NCBI RefSeq assembly: GCF_020297485.1
Contig: NZ_JAIWZC010000001.1
Coordinates: 4,402,001-4,466,000, forward strand
Direction: 5' to 3'
From: Enterocloster clostridioformis
GTDB lineage: Bacteria; Bacillota; Clostridia; Lachnospirales; Lachnospiraceae
DNA length: 64,000 nucleotides
In this document: positions 25,628-32,825 of the stretch, piece by piece
How positions within the stretch are numbered: the stretch's first letter is position 1
Layout of the letters: every line of letters begins with the position of its first letter
Notes under the pieces: generated by a model
The model's database searches: none
The model's input: only the letters and a program-made list of their open reading frames with translations
What the model was told of the DNA's origin: nothing
Translations under genes and position numbers: made by a program

Positions 25628-26185
25628 TCAAAGTCTAAATTGGCTAAAGTCAATGGAAAAGTCCTCATATATGTTGACTTTAACAGAATCGGTAAATCGG
25701 TAAATGGTGGGTGGTGTTTCGTTAGCCAAGTCATACACCATAACAACCTCCCTGGCTGGGTCTATAATCCAATATTCCCGTACCCCCGCCCCTTGATAAA
25801 GAGCCAGCTTTTTGTAATAGTCCATTTGTCGGCTGGAAGAGGAAACAATCTCAATCGTCCAATCCGGTGCACCGTGGCAGCCTTTATTATCCAATTTGTC
25901 TTTGTCGCAAATTACGGATATATCCGGCTCCAGGTAGTTTGCATTATTCTTTTCATCCTCTGCCTGAAGGAACACGGCAAATGGTGCATGGAATACTTCA
26001 CAGGGGCCGTTTTTACTGTTGATATAATTGAAAATGGTTCCGTGTAGAAAGGTAGATATTCTTTGGTGGGTAGTGTTCGGTGGTGCCATGTAATAAATCT
26101 GACCGTCAATCAGTTCTGCCCGTTCTCCATTCGGCAAGTTGTAAATATCGTCAATGGTATAGACTCTTTCTTTTGGTAATGGCAT
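25628..26185 (-). CDS. Uma2 family (DUF820) putative restriction-type endonuclease
   Basis: The 185-residue protein has the Uma2/DUF820 pattern: YTIDDIYNLPNGERAELIDGQIYYM, TTHQRIS, then the PD-(D/E)xK nuclease core LEPDISVICD (Glu87-Asp89) and WTIEIVSSSS (Glu112), and ALYQGAGVREYWIIDP. Uma2 proteins have a predicted nuclease fold; their biological role is not known, though they are abundant in cyanobacteria and scattered in Firmicutes. The start at 26185 follows GGAAGGAG. It lies 4 bases after the stop of a ribbon-helix-helix-like gene, so the two form an operon like a toxin-antitoxin pair. Confidence 0.85.
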   Translation of the reverse strand: MPLPKERVYTIDDIYNLPNGERAELIDGQIYYMAPPNTTHQRISTFLHGTIFNYINSKNGPCEVFHAPFAVFLQAEDEKNNANYLEPDISVICDKDKLDNKGCHGAPDWTIEIVSSSSRQMDYYKKLALYQGAGVREYWIIDPAREVVMVYDLANETPPTIYRFTDSVKVNIYEDFSIDFSQFRL

Positions 26186-26189
26186 AGGG

Positions 26190-26405
26190 TTACGCTCCTT
26201 CCTGTGAGGTATTGTCAGATTCGATAGTTTGTGTAATGGCTCTATTAATAAAACCATTTAAGCTTTCGCCATGTATTTCAGCGTGTTTTGATATGTCAGT
26301 TTTTTTCCCTTTTGGTACAGTGAGGTTAATTCTATCATAATTGTTACTTATATATTTATTTACTGCTTTTTGTTGGGCTTTGCTTATTTTGCTTTCCTCT
26401 GCCAT
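26190..26405 (-). CDS. Small Arc/RHH-type DNA-binding protein, antitoxin-like
   Basis: The 71-residue protein has a short basic N-terminus and then DRINLTVPKGKKTDISKHAEIHGESLNGFINRAITQTIE in two halves, the strand-helix-helix plan of Arc/MetJ-type repressors (RINLTVPKG strand; ISKHAEIHG and LNGFINRAI helices). Such proteins bind DNA as dimers and often act as antitoxins that repress their own operon. GGAGGAATATAAACAC precedes the ATG at 26405. The Uma2 gene follows after 4 bases. A near-perfect palindrome in the promoter is the likely operator. Confidence 0.78.
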   Translation of the reverse strand: MAEESKISKAQQKAVNKYISNNYDRINLTVPKGKKTDISKHAEIHGESLNGFINRAITQTIESDNTSQEGA

Positions 26406-26468
26406 GTGTTTATATTCCTCCTTCCAGTGGGCGACAAAAGACAAAGACACTTATTTCATTATATCCAT

Positions 26469-26534
26469 ATTGTATCATTGTTATCTACTTGCGTAAATAT
26501 ATAAATTTCACAAATATATTTGCGCAAATATATA
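26469..26534 (-). promoter_or_regulatory. Promoter and palindromic operators of the RHH-Uma2 operon
   Basis: On the minus strand a promoter can be read as TTTACG (26497-26492), 17-bp spacer, TACAAT (26474-26469). The -35 box lies inside TTGCGTAAATATATA (26489-26503), and an almost identical TTGCGCAAATATATA starts 31 bp away (26520). The second copy is part of a perfect 20-bp palindrome at 26514-26533. This fits cooperative binding by an RHH repressor. The rest of 26535-26704 is AT-rich with no gene. Confidence 0.6.
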
Positions 26535-26704
26535 AAACATGCCAATAAGCTATTTGTGCTAATAGATATATACTATATACATAGCAAGGAACAGAAAACA
26601 AAAGCAGCCGGGGCAGACAATCCCCCACAAACTTACCAGTCGTACCTGTGAGCCACAAGCAATAGACACGCAAGACTGGTAGGGGCTGTAAAGGAGAGCA
26701 CACT

Positions 26705-26980
26705 ATGTCAGAGAGAACATTACTTAAGAAGGTCAATGACCTTAAGGTCCTGGAGGCCCAAAAGAAAGCCATTGAAAAGCAGATGGAACTCCTGCAGGAG
26801 GACATCAAGAAGGAGTTGCAGGCCAGGGGACAGGAGGAAACAGAGGTGGGTGACTGGATGGTTAGATTCAAGGCTGTTATCAGCAATAAGTTTAATGCAA
26901 GGGCATTTGCCGCCGACCATCCGAAACTCTACCAGAAATACATGGGCCAGTCCCAGACCATGAGATTCACAGTGAAGTAA
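26705..26980 (+). CDS. Small hypothetical protein, coiled-coil, phage-accessory type
   Basis: The 91-residue protein has a charged amphipathic first half (LKKVNDLKVLEAQKKAIEKQ onward, predicted coiled coil, residues 5-42) and a compact second half with VGDWMVRFKAVISNKFNARAF and KYMGQSQTMRFTVK. Small proteins like this are common in phage or conjugative-element accessory regions of Clostridia, but I cannot name a function. A GGAGAG site precedes the ATG at 26705. It stands alone between the Uma2 pair and the queT leader. Confidence 0.6.
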   Translation: MSERTLLKKVNDLKVLEAQKKAIEKQMELLQEDIKKELQARGQEETEVGDWMVRFKAVISNKFNARAFAADHPKLYQKYMGQSQTMRFTVK

Positions 26981-27007
26981 GCGTATAGGGCTGAGAAAAC
27001 AAAGTAT

Positions 27008-27050
27008 CCGGCAGAGGGGAGTAACGGCAATTACATAGAGCCTCTGCCGG
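27008..27050. terminator. Hairpin downstream of the small coiled-coil gene
   Basis: CCGGCAGAGG (27008-27017) pairs perfectly with CCTCTGCCGG (27041-27050). A second GGCC hairpin followed by seven T residues lies at about 27108-27133 and is the more convincing terminator. Confidence 0.5.
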
Positions 27051-27172
27051 GGCCACATACCAGGAAAGGAGATTATGATTAAATGGAGCCGATAGCAAAA
27101 GCGTTTTAAGGGCCGGGGAACTGGCCTTTTTTTGATGCGGATATTTGATTGTGGGTAAATTGTGGGTACGGC

Positions 27173-27201
27173 TTGCATTCCCGCCCAAAATATGCTACAC
27201 T
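27173..27201 (+). promoter_or_regulatory. Predicted queT promoter
   Basis: TTGCAT (27173-27178), 17-bp spacer and TACACT (27196-27201) would start a transcript about 115 bases before the queT ATG, leaving room for the riboswitch. Confidence 0.55.
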
Positions 27202-27270
27202 ATCCCCTGCAATAAGGCCGCAGATTCCCTGTCATTATCAGCATTTCCGGGACAATCTGCAACAAACGAC

Positions 27271-27314
27271 TGGTGTGTTCGAGACCTTCCACACCTAAAA
27301 CAAAACTAAAGGAG
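27271..27314 (+). promoter_or_regulatory. preQ1-I riboswitch in the queT leader
   Basis: Stem P1 is GGTGTG (27272-27277) with CACACC (27290-27295). The loop has CCTT (27285-27288), which can pair with AAGG (27309-27312) to make the H-type pseudoknot. The A-rich tail TAAAACAAAACTAAAGGAG is the hallmark of preQ1-I aptamers. The tail includes the queT ribosome site, so ligand binding would block translation. The gene controlled is a queuosine-precursor transporter, as expected. Confidence 0.85.
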
Positions 27315-27324
27315 ACAACAGAAT

Positions 27325-27822
27325 ATGAGACAAAACAACAGGAAACTGTACGGACTGGCCCAGGGGGCCATGATTGCAGCCATCTATGTGGCGCTTACCA
27401 TGGTATTCGCGCCCATCAGCTTCGGCCCGGTCCAGTTCAGAATCGCGGAGGCGCTTTGCATACTGCCGTTCTTTACGCCGGCAGCCGTGCCCGGACTATT
27501 TGTGGGCTGCCTGCTTTCCAACCTGCTCTGCGGGGCCATGCCCCTGGACGTGGTATTCGGAAGCCTGGCCACGCTTATTGGCGCAGCCGGTTCATGGTAT
27601 CTGAGAAAGCACAAGTGGTGCGTGTGCATTCCTCCAATTATGGCCAACACCATTATCATTCCATGGGTGTTACGATATGCCTATGGTTCTGAGGATATGA
27701 TTCTTATGGCCATGGTGACAGTTGGAATCGGAGAGATTCTCGCAATCGGCGTGCTGGGCAATACGCTGCTGATTACACTTGAGCGGTATAAAAACCTGGT
27801 TTTCAGGCAGCAGGCGGCATAG
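27325..27822 (+). CDS. queT: Queuosine precursor transporter QueT
   Basis: The 165-residue membrane protein is of the QueT family (PF06177 type): about five to six helices, an N-terminal AQGAMIAAIYVALTMVFAPI, then FGPVQFRIAEALCILPFF, a family hallmark, and the CLLSNLLCGAMPLDVVFGSLATLIG segment. QueT is the substrate-binding S component of an ECF-type importer for queuosine precursors such as preQ1; the energizing ECF module is normally encoded elsewhere. Expression is probably controlled by the preQ1-I riboswitch that includes its ribosome site. An intrinsic terminator follows the stop. Confidence 0.9.
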   Translation: MRQNNRKLYGLAQGAMIAAIYVALTMVFAPISFGPVQFRIAEALCILPFFTPAAVPGLFVGCLLSNLLCGAMPLDVVFGSLATLIGAAGSWYLRKHKWCVCIPPIMANTIIIPWVLRYAYGSEDMILMAMVTVGIGEILAIGVLGNTLLITLERYKNLVFRQQAA

Positions 27823-27856
27823 TCGCTGTCAGGAGACAAGAAATATGAAACAATTG

Positions 27857-27888
27857 GGAGAGGACCGGGATTCGGCGCCTCTCCTTAA
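27857..27888 (+). terminator. Intrinsic terminator of queT
   Basis: GGAGAGG (27857-27863) pairs with CCTCTCC (27878-27884), with a weak T-rich tail (TTAATTT). The stretch 27890-27977 shows no gene. Confidence 0.7.
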
Positions 27889-27977
27889 TTTAATACGCAA
27901 AAACGTTTTGGAAAGCGGGTGAGCAGGCTCAAGCCGCGGCCAAAGCACATATCCTATATCAGGTCTGTTAAGGAGGA

Positions 27978-28006
27978 ATGCCGGAGATCCGGTATTTCTC
28001 CATTTT
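27978..28006 (+). terminator. Terminator-like hairpin at the 5' edge of the group II intron
   Basis: ATGCCGG (27978-27984) pairs with CCGGTAT (27989-27995) and is followed by a pyrimidine- and T-rich tract up to the intron edge. Class C group II introns typically insert just downstream of such hairpins. Confidence 0.6.
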
Positions 28007-29852
28007 GTTTGCCCAGCATGGGCGTTTTCTAATGGGTGAAAGTCCCAAGTGCGCGTAGGCAACAACGAAGCACATAGCCGAACAGCAAGGGTGTCCGCCG
28101 TGAGACGGAATCTGAAAGAAGCTGTAAGCAAACCTCTGACCTGACGGACAGGAACCGCATATAAGGCTCGGAAATACGGATAAGGTGGCAAAAGGCACTG
28201 AAGTCCAAAAGGTTGCCGGAAGTACGAGTAAATGCGGCAGGTACATGGAGGAAAAGAACACGCACCTTAACTGGGGAGGTCTCACAGGCGGTCTCATTAG
28301 CCGTAGTAACAACGAATTGTGAGAAGTCAGCAGAAGCCATAGTAGTGAGGAAGTTCCTGTAATGGGGACGGAGCGAAGGGCTGAACAATCAATCAGTTGA
28401 AGTACGTTCCACTTCGTAGCCGGAGCATACGCCTGTCGATGACTTCAAAGGCGGCAAAGGCAAAAGGGGCAGAAAGGAAACAACGCATGGACACAAGCAG
28501 TCTCATGGAGCAGATATTAAGCAGGGATAATCTAAATGCGGCGTATCTGCAAGTCGTAAGGAATAAAGGAGCGGCAGGCGTGGACGGGATGACCGTTGAA
28601 GAACTTGGCGCATATCTTTCGGAAAACGGCGAAAACATTAAGGAACAGTTGCGGACGAGGAAGTATAAGCCGAAGCCAGTCCGCAGGGTGGAGATACCCA
28701 AACCCGATGGTGGTACAAGAAATCTTGGAGTGCCAACAGCAGTAGACCGCTTTGTACAGCAGGCGGTGGCACAGGTGCTTACCCCGATATTTGAGGAGCA
28801 GTTTCACGACCACAGCTATGGATTCAGACCCAAGCGGTGTGCACAGCAGGCAGTCCTTAAAGCATTGGAAATGATGAATGACGGACACAACTGGATAGTG
28901 GATATCGACCTAGCGAAATTCTTTGACACAGTAGACCATGACAAGCTGATGACGATTTTCGGACGGACAATAAAGGACGGAGATGTCATATCGGTGGTAA
29001 GAAAGATTCTGGTCAGCGGCGTAATGATTGATGATGAGTATGAAGATACGGTAGTCGGCACACCGCAGGGTGGAAATATCTCGCCGCTGTTAGCAAATAT
29101 CATGTTAAATGAGCTGGACAAAGAACTGGAAGCAAGGAGGCTGGATTTCGTCCGGTATGCAGATGACCTTATTATAATGGTCGGGAGCAGACAGGCGGCA
29201 GAGCGGGTAATGAAGAGCGTGGCTCGGTTTATAGAGGAAAAGCTTGGACTGAAAGTGAACGCGGAAAAGAGCAGGGTTGATAAACCAAAGGGCATTAAGT
29301 ATCTGGGGTTTGGATTTTACTATGACTCATTTGCCAAAGGGTACAAAGCCAGACCACACCCGAAAGCGGCAGCAAAGTTCAAGGCGCAGATGAAGAAATA
29401 TACAAGCAGGAGCTGGGGAGTGGGCAATGGTTATAAAATTGGGAAACTCAACCGGCTTATCCGAGGGTGGATAAATTATTTCAAAATCGGAAGCATGAAA
29501 AGGCTGTGCGCAAAAATGGACGGACAGATTCGGTATCGACTGCGCATGTGCATATGGAAACACTGGAAAACGCCAAAGAACAGGGAAAAGAATCTTATCA
29601 AACTTGGTCTGCCGCCAAATGCGGCACATGGCATTTCATATGCCAAAGGATATGCCAGAGTGTGCAGAAGCTGGAATCTCCACATTTGTATCAGTAAAGA
29701 GAGACTAGCTAAGTTTGGTCTTGTATCCATGGAAGACTACTACGCCGAAAAGGCTGTTACATGTTAAGTTGATTGAACCGCCGTATACCGAACGGTACGT
29801 ACGGTGGTGTGAGAGGTCGGAAGGCGAAATAATCGCCTTCCTCCTACTCGAT
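28007..29852 (+). mobile_element. Group II intron, class C-like, about 1.85 kb
   Basis: The 5' part (GTTTGCCCAGCATGGGCG and then TAATGGGTGAAAGTCCC) is characteristic of bacterial group II domain I. A maturase gene occupies 28487-29767. After it, domain V can be folded at about 29775-29808: the arm CCGCCGTATACC/GGTACGTACGGTGG with a 4-nt loop. Its catalytic triad reads CGC instead of AGC, the class C signature. Domain VI follows (GGAAGGCG/CGCCTTCC) and the intron probably ends near CTCGAT (29852). Boundaries are estimates to within a few bases. It sits between queT and murC, in an intergenic site, on the same strand as both. Confidence 0.85.
28487..29767 (+). CDS. ltrA: Group II intron reverse transcriptase/maturase, no endonuclease domain
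   Basis: The 426-residue protein contains the RT blocks RT0-RT7: NKGAAGVDGMTVEEL, the EIPKPDGGTRNLGVPTAVDR block, HSYGFRPKRCAQQA, VDIDLAKFFDTVDH, GTPQGGNISPLLANI and the active-site YADD (224-227). The maturase X domain (LNRLIRGWINYFKIGSMKR) follows, and the protein ends near VSMEDYYAEKAVTC with no HNH endonuclease. That lack is normal for class C-type introns, which retrohome into single-stranded or hairpin-associated targets. AAAGGAAACAACGC precedes the ATG. The frame is intact, so the element may be active. Confidence 0.92.
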   Translation: MDTSSLMEQILSRDNLNAAYLQVVRNKGAAGVDGMTVEELGAYLSENGENIKEQLRTRKYKPKPVRRVEIPKPDGGTRNLGVPTAVDRFVQQAVAQVLTPIFEEQFHDHSYGFRPKRCAQQAVLKALEMMNDGHNWIVDIDLAKFFDTVDHDKLMTIFGRTIKDGDVISVVRKILVSGVMIDDEYEDTVVGTPQGGNISPLLANIMLNELDKELEARRLDFVRYADDLIIMVGSRQAAERVMKSVARFIEEKLGLKVNAEKSRVDKPKGIKYLGFGFYYDSFAKGYKARPHPKAAAKFKAQMKKYTSRSWGVGNGYKIGKLNRLIRGWINYFKIGSMKRLCAKMDGQIRYRLRMCIWKHWKTPKNREKNLIKLGLPPNAAHGISYAKGYARVCRSWNLHICISKERLAKFGLVSMEDYYAEKAVTC

Positions 29853-29945
29853 TTATATAGCTTTTCGATTTTTTTTTGATATAATAAGGAAGAGATATTT
29901 TTGTGCAGGAAAATGTATGACAGGCACAGGGAAGGATTATTGATT

Positions 29946-31331
29946 ATGTATCAGATAGATTTTAATAAACCAGAACATGTACACTTTATCGGAATCGGAG
30001 GCATCAGCATGAGCGGCCTGGCAGAAATCCTTTTGGATGAGGGATTTTCCATATCCGGCTCCGATTCCCATGAGACGGCCCTGACGGAGCATCTTGAGAA
30101 GAAGGGAGCACGGGTATATTACGGGCAGAGGGCGGCCAATATTGAGAGGGAGCCGGGAATCAGCGTGGTGGTGTATACGGCAGCTATCCATGAAGATAAT
30201 CCGGAGTTCAGGGCAGCCAGGGATCAGGGGCTGCCCATGCTTTCCAGGGCAGAGCTTTTGGGGGAGCTGATGCGCAATTACAAAGAAGCCATAGCCATTT
30301 CAGGAACCCATGGTAAGACTACCACCACATCCATGCTCACGGATATCCTCCTGGCAGGGGACTTGGATCCCACTATCTCTGTGGGAGGTATTCTAAAGGA
30401 CATAGGAGGCAACATCCGTGTGGGCGGTCCTGATTTGTTTGTGACAGAGGCATGTGAATATACCAACAGTTTCCTGTCCTTTTATCCCACCATGGAGGTT
30501 ATACTGAATGTTGAGGAGGACCATCTGGACTTCTTTAAGGATATTGAGGACATACGCCATTCCTTCCGTCTGTTTGCCGACAAGCTTCCCGCCAAAGGAC
30601 TTCTGGTGGTAAACAGCGGAATTGAGAAGGTGGAGGAAATCACCAAGGGCCTCAATTGCAGAGTGGTTACCTTCGGAAAGGACCTTTCCAGCACCTACAC
30701 GGCCCGGAACATAGCATATGACGGGTTTGCCAGGCCCTCCTATGACCTGGTAATCCAGGGAGAGGCAGTGAGCCGCATCACTCTGGGCGTCACAGGAGAG
30801 CACAATGTATATAATTCTCTGGCAGCCATTGCCATCGCACTGGAGCTGGGAGTGGGATTTGACGCCATTATGTCGGGGCTGGGAAAATTCACTGGCACGG
30901 ACAGACGGTTTGAGAAAAAGGGAGAGGTGGCAGGTGTTACGGTTATTGACGACTATGCCCATCACCCACAGGAGATAAAGGCAACCCTGGCGGCGGCCCG
31001 GAATTATCCTCACAGGAAGCTGTGGTGCGTGTTCCAGCCCCATACTTATACCAGGACCAGGGCATTCCTGGACCAGTTTGCGGAGGCTCTGTCCGCCGCG
31101 GATGAAGTGATTCTGGCTGATATCTATGCAGCCCGGGAGACAGATACCCTGGGGGTCAGTTCCCGGGACGTGGCGGACCGGATTGAGAAGCTGGGCACGA
31201 AGGCCCACTATATTCCGTCCTTTGATGAGATTGAGACATTTATTTTGGAAAATTGTATGAACGGCGATTTGTTGATAACTATGGGGGCCGGAGACATTGT
31301 AAAAGTAGGGGAAAAGCTGTTAGGACAATAG
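29946..31331 (+). CDS. murC: UDP-N-acetylmuramate--L-alanine ligase
   Basis: The 461-residue cytosolic enzyme adds L-alanine to UDP-MurNAc in peptidoglycan precursor synthesis. Signatures are the N-terminal HFIGIGGISMSG nucleotide fold (13-24), the ATP loop ISGTHGKTTTTSM (118-130), the NVEEDHLDFF motif, TGEHNVYNSLAA and DDYAHHPQEIKATL. Length is normal for the family. I start at ATG 29946, about 10 bases after GGAAGGA. A -10 sequence TATAAT (29880-29885) lies 28 bases after the estimated intron end, so the intron has inserted very close to the murC promoter; its -35 may be formed by intron or flanking sequence. Confidence 0.95.
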   Translation: MYQIDFNKPEHVHFIGIGGISMSGLAEILLDEGFSISGSDSHETALTEHLEKKGARVYYGQRAANIEREPGISVVVYTAAIHEDNPEFRAARDQGLPMLSRAELLGELMRNYKEAIAISGTHGKTTTTSMLTDILLAGDLDPTISVGGILKDIGGNIRVGGPDLFVTEACEYTNSFLSFYPTMEVILNVEEDHLDFFKDIEDIRHSFRLFADKLPAKGLLVVNSGIEKVEEITKGLNCRVVTFGKDLSSTYTARNIAYDGFARPSYDLVIQGEAVSRITLGVTGEHNVYNSLAAIAIALELGVGFDAIMSGLGKFTGTDRRFEKKGEVAGVTVIDDYAHHPQEIKATLAAARNYPHRKLWCVFQPHTYTRTRAFLDQFAEALSAADEVILADIYAARETDTLGVSSRDVADRIEKLGTKAHYIPSFDEIETFILENCMNGDLLITMGAGDIVKVGEKLLGQ

Positions 31332-31514
31332 TTATCCACATTATCCACATAGTTTTCAACATTTTATGTAAAGAAACTATGTGGATTTTTTGATTAACAT
31401 AAAAAAATGTCGCACGATTTAAAAAATCTTGGATTTATACGGTAAAAATGGAGTTTTATGAAGAACAGGGACAGTTATGTCCACCATTTTTCCACATTAT
31501 CCACATTATCCACA
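31332..31514 (+). promoter_or_regulatory. Array of DnaA boxes between murC and the DnaD-like gene
   Basis: The perfect DnaA box TTATCCACA occurs at 31332-31340, 31341-31349, 31497-31505 and 31506-31514, and a near-perfect TTTTCCACA at 31488-31496, all in the same direction and abutting at 9-bp steps. Between the clusters lies an AT-rich stretch (about 31385-31470). Such density is characteristic of replication origins or DnaA-controlled promoters. dnaA is not in the window; the genes that follow encode DnaD- and DnaC-like initiation proteins. Confidence 0.8.
31345..31391 (+). terminator. Intrinsic terminator of murC, overlapping DnaA boxes
   Basis: CCACATAGTTT (31345-31355) pairs perfectly with AAACTATGTGG (31374-31384), followed by ATTTTTT. 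The 5' arm shares bases with the second DnaA box. Confidence 0.8.
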
Positions 31515-31595
31515 ACAAAGAGTGTGCAAAACCGCGCCTATTTTCTTTTGGTAGTGGATATGTTATGATAGAATGAAGCAAGGAGTGGTGTAGGG

Positions 31596-32804
31596 ATGGG
31601 TGGAAATATGAAGGATAGATGGAGTGTTCCGGTCACGGCTGTGGCCAATGAATTCATTGATACATATATGGCTGCTGCCAACGGTGAATATGTGAAGGTG
31701 TACCTCTATGTGCTCCGCCATCAGGGGGAGGATATCACCATAGAGTTGATTGCGGATGCCCTAAACCATACGGAATCAGATGTGCGCAGAGCCCTCTCCT
31801 ATTGGAAGAAGGCGGGTGTGCTGGCTGACTCTGAACAGGAACAGCGGGTTCAGGGTGAACCGGTCCGTCCGGAGTCCGGGGGCCGTACCTTTACGCGTGA
31901 GCAGGACAGGGAACAGGCAGCGGTCCCAGATTTGGAGGTTGATGCGTTTCAGAGGAAAAACGGGACAGCCGGGCGGGCAGATGTCCGCGGGCTGACAGGC
32001 ATCCGGGAGCAGGCAGGAGTCCGGGAGCGCACGGAAACCGCGGGTCAGGAGGACGGCTGTATTCCGGTGTATTCCACGGAGCAGGTAAACCGTCTGGCTC
32101 AGGACGAGGAGTTTTCCCAGCTTCTCTATATTGCCCAGAAGTACATGAACAAGGTATTTACCCCCAGGGACTGCCAGGTATTTGCCTATCTGTATGAGGG
32201 ATTATCCATGAGCAGTGAGCTTTTAGAGTATCTGGTGGAATACTGCGTGCAGAACGGCCACATATCGGTGCGTTACATGGAGACCGTGGCCATGAGCTGG
32301 CATGAGAAGGGAATCAGGACAGCGCTGGAGGCCAAGGATTACAGCGCTTCCTACAGCCGTGATTCCTTTGCGGTTATGAAGGCATTTGGCATCAACAGCA
32401 GGAAACCGGCCGCACCGGAGCAGAAGCTGATGGACAAGTGGTTCAGGGACTATGGATTTTCCAGGGAAGTGGTATTGGAAGCGTGTAACAGGACCATTAC
32501 GGCCATCCATAACCCCAGCTTCCAGTATGCGGACAAGATTTTGTCAGACTGGCAGAAAGCCGGCATCCGGGGCCTGACTGATATAAAGGACCTGGACGCA
32601 AAGCGCACGGCTGCCAGGGAGGAGAGCGGTGAAGCCAGGGAGAAGAGGCTGCAGAAGTATGACTCCGGCGTCTCATCCGCCAGGCAGGGATCAGGGACCA
32701 GAAAGAATTCATCCAATCAGTTCCATAATTTTAAACAGAGGGATACGGATTATGATGCACTGGTTTTAAAGCAGGTAAAGGAGTGGGTGGGGCAGCAGCC
32801 CTAA
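31596..32804 (+). CDS. DnaD domain replication initiation protein
   Basis: The 402-residue protein has an N-terminal winged-helix part (residues 10-75; VPVTAVANEFIDTYMAAANG, YVKVYLYVLRHQGE), a variable charged linker (about 85-165), a DnaD/DnaB C-terminal type domain repeated in the second half (LYIAQKYMNKVFTPRDCQVF then YEGLSMSSELLEYLVEYC; later DYGFSREVVLEACNRTI and YADKILSDWQKAGI). DnaD-type proteins help load the replicative helicase at the origin and at stalled forks. The DnaC/DnaI-like loader follows after 21 bases. An upstream promoter TTTTCT/TATGAT (31541-31569) directly follows the DnaA-box array, so DnaA may control it. Confidence 0.85.
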   Translation: MGGNMKDRWSVPVTAVANEFIDTYMAAANGEYVKVYLYVLRHQGEDITIELIADALNHTESDVRRALSYWKKAGVLADSEQEQRVQGEPVRPESGGRTFTREQDREQAAVPDLEVDAFQRKNGTAGRADVRGLTGIREQAGVRERTETAGQEDGCIPVYSTEQVNRLAQDEEFSQLLYIAQKYMNKVFTPRDCQVFAYLYEGLSMSSELLEYLVEYCVQNGHISVRYMETVAMSWHEKGIRTALEAKDYSASYSRDSFAVMKAFGINSRKPAAPEQKLMDKWFRDYGFSREVVLEACNRTITAIHNPSFQYADKILSDWQKAGIRGLTDIKDLDAKRTAAREESGEAREKRLQKYDSGVSSARQGSGTRKNSSNQFHNFKQRDTDYDALVLKQVKEWVGQQP

Positions 32805-32825
32805 TACACATAAGGAGAGTGAACC

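Noticed and set aside
26469..27822. Prophage or integrative element
   Set aside because: Only one small phage-like gene and the RHH-Uma2 pair are present; no integrase, capsid, terminase or att repeats were found.
31332..31595. Chromosomal origin of replication (oriC)
   Set aside because: DnaA boxes are dense, but dnaA, dnaN and the usual origin neighbours are absent and no strand-skew data are available; kept as a DnaA-box array only.
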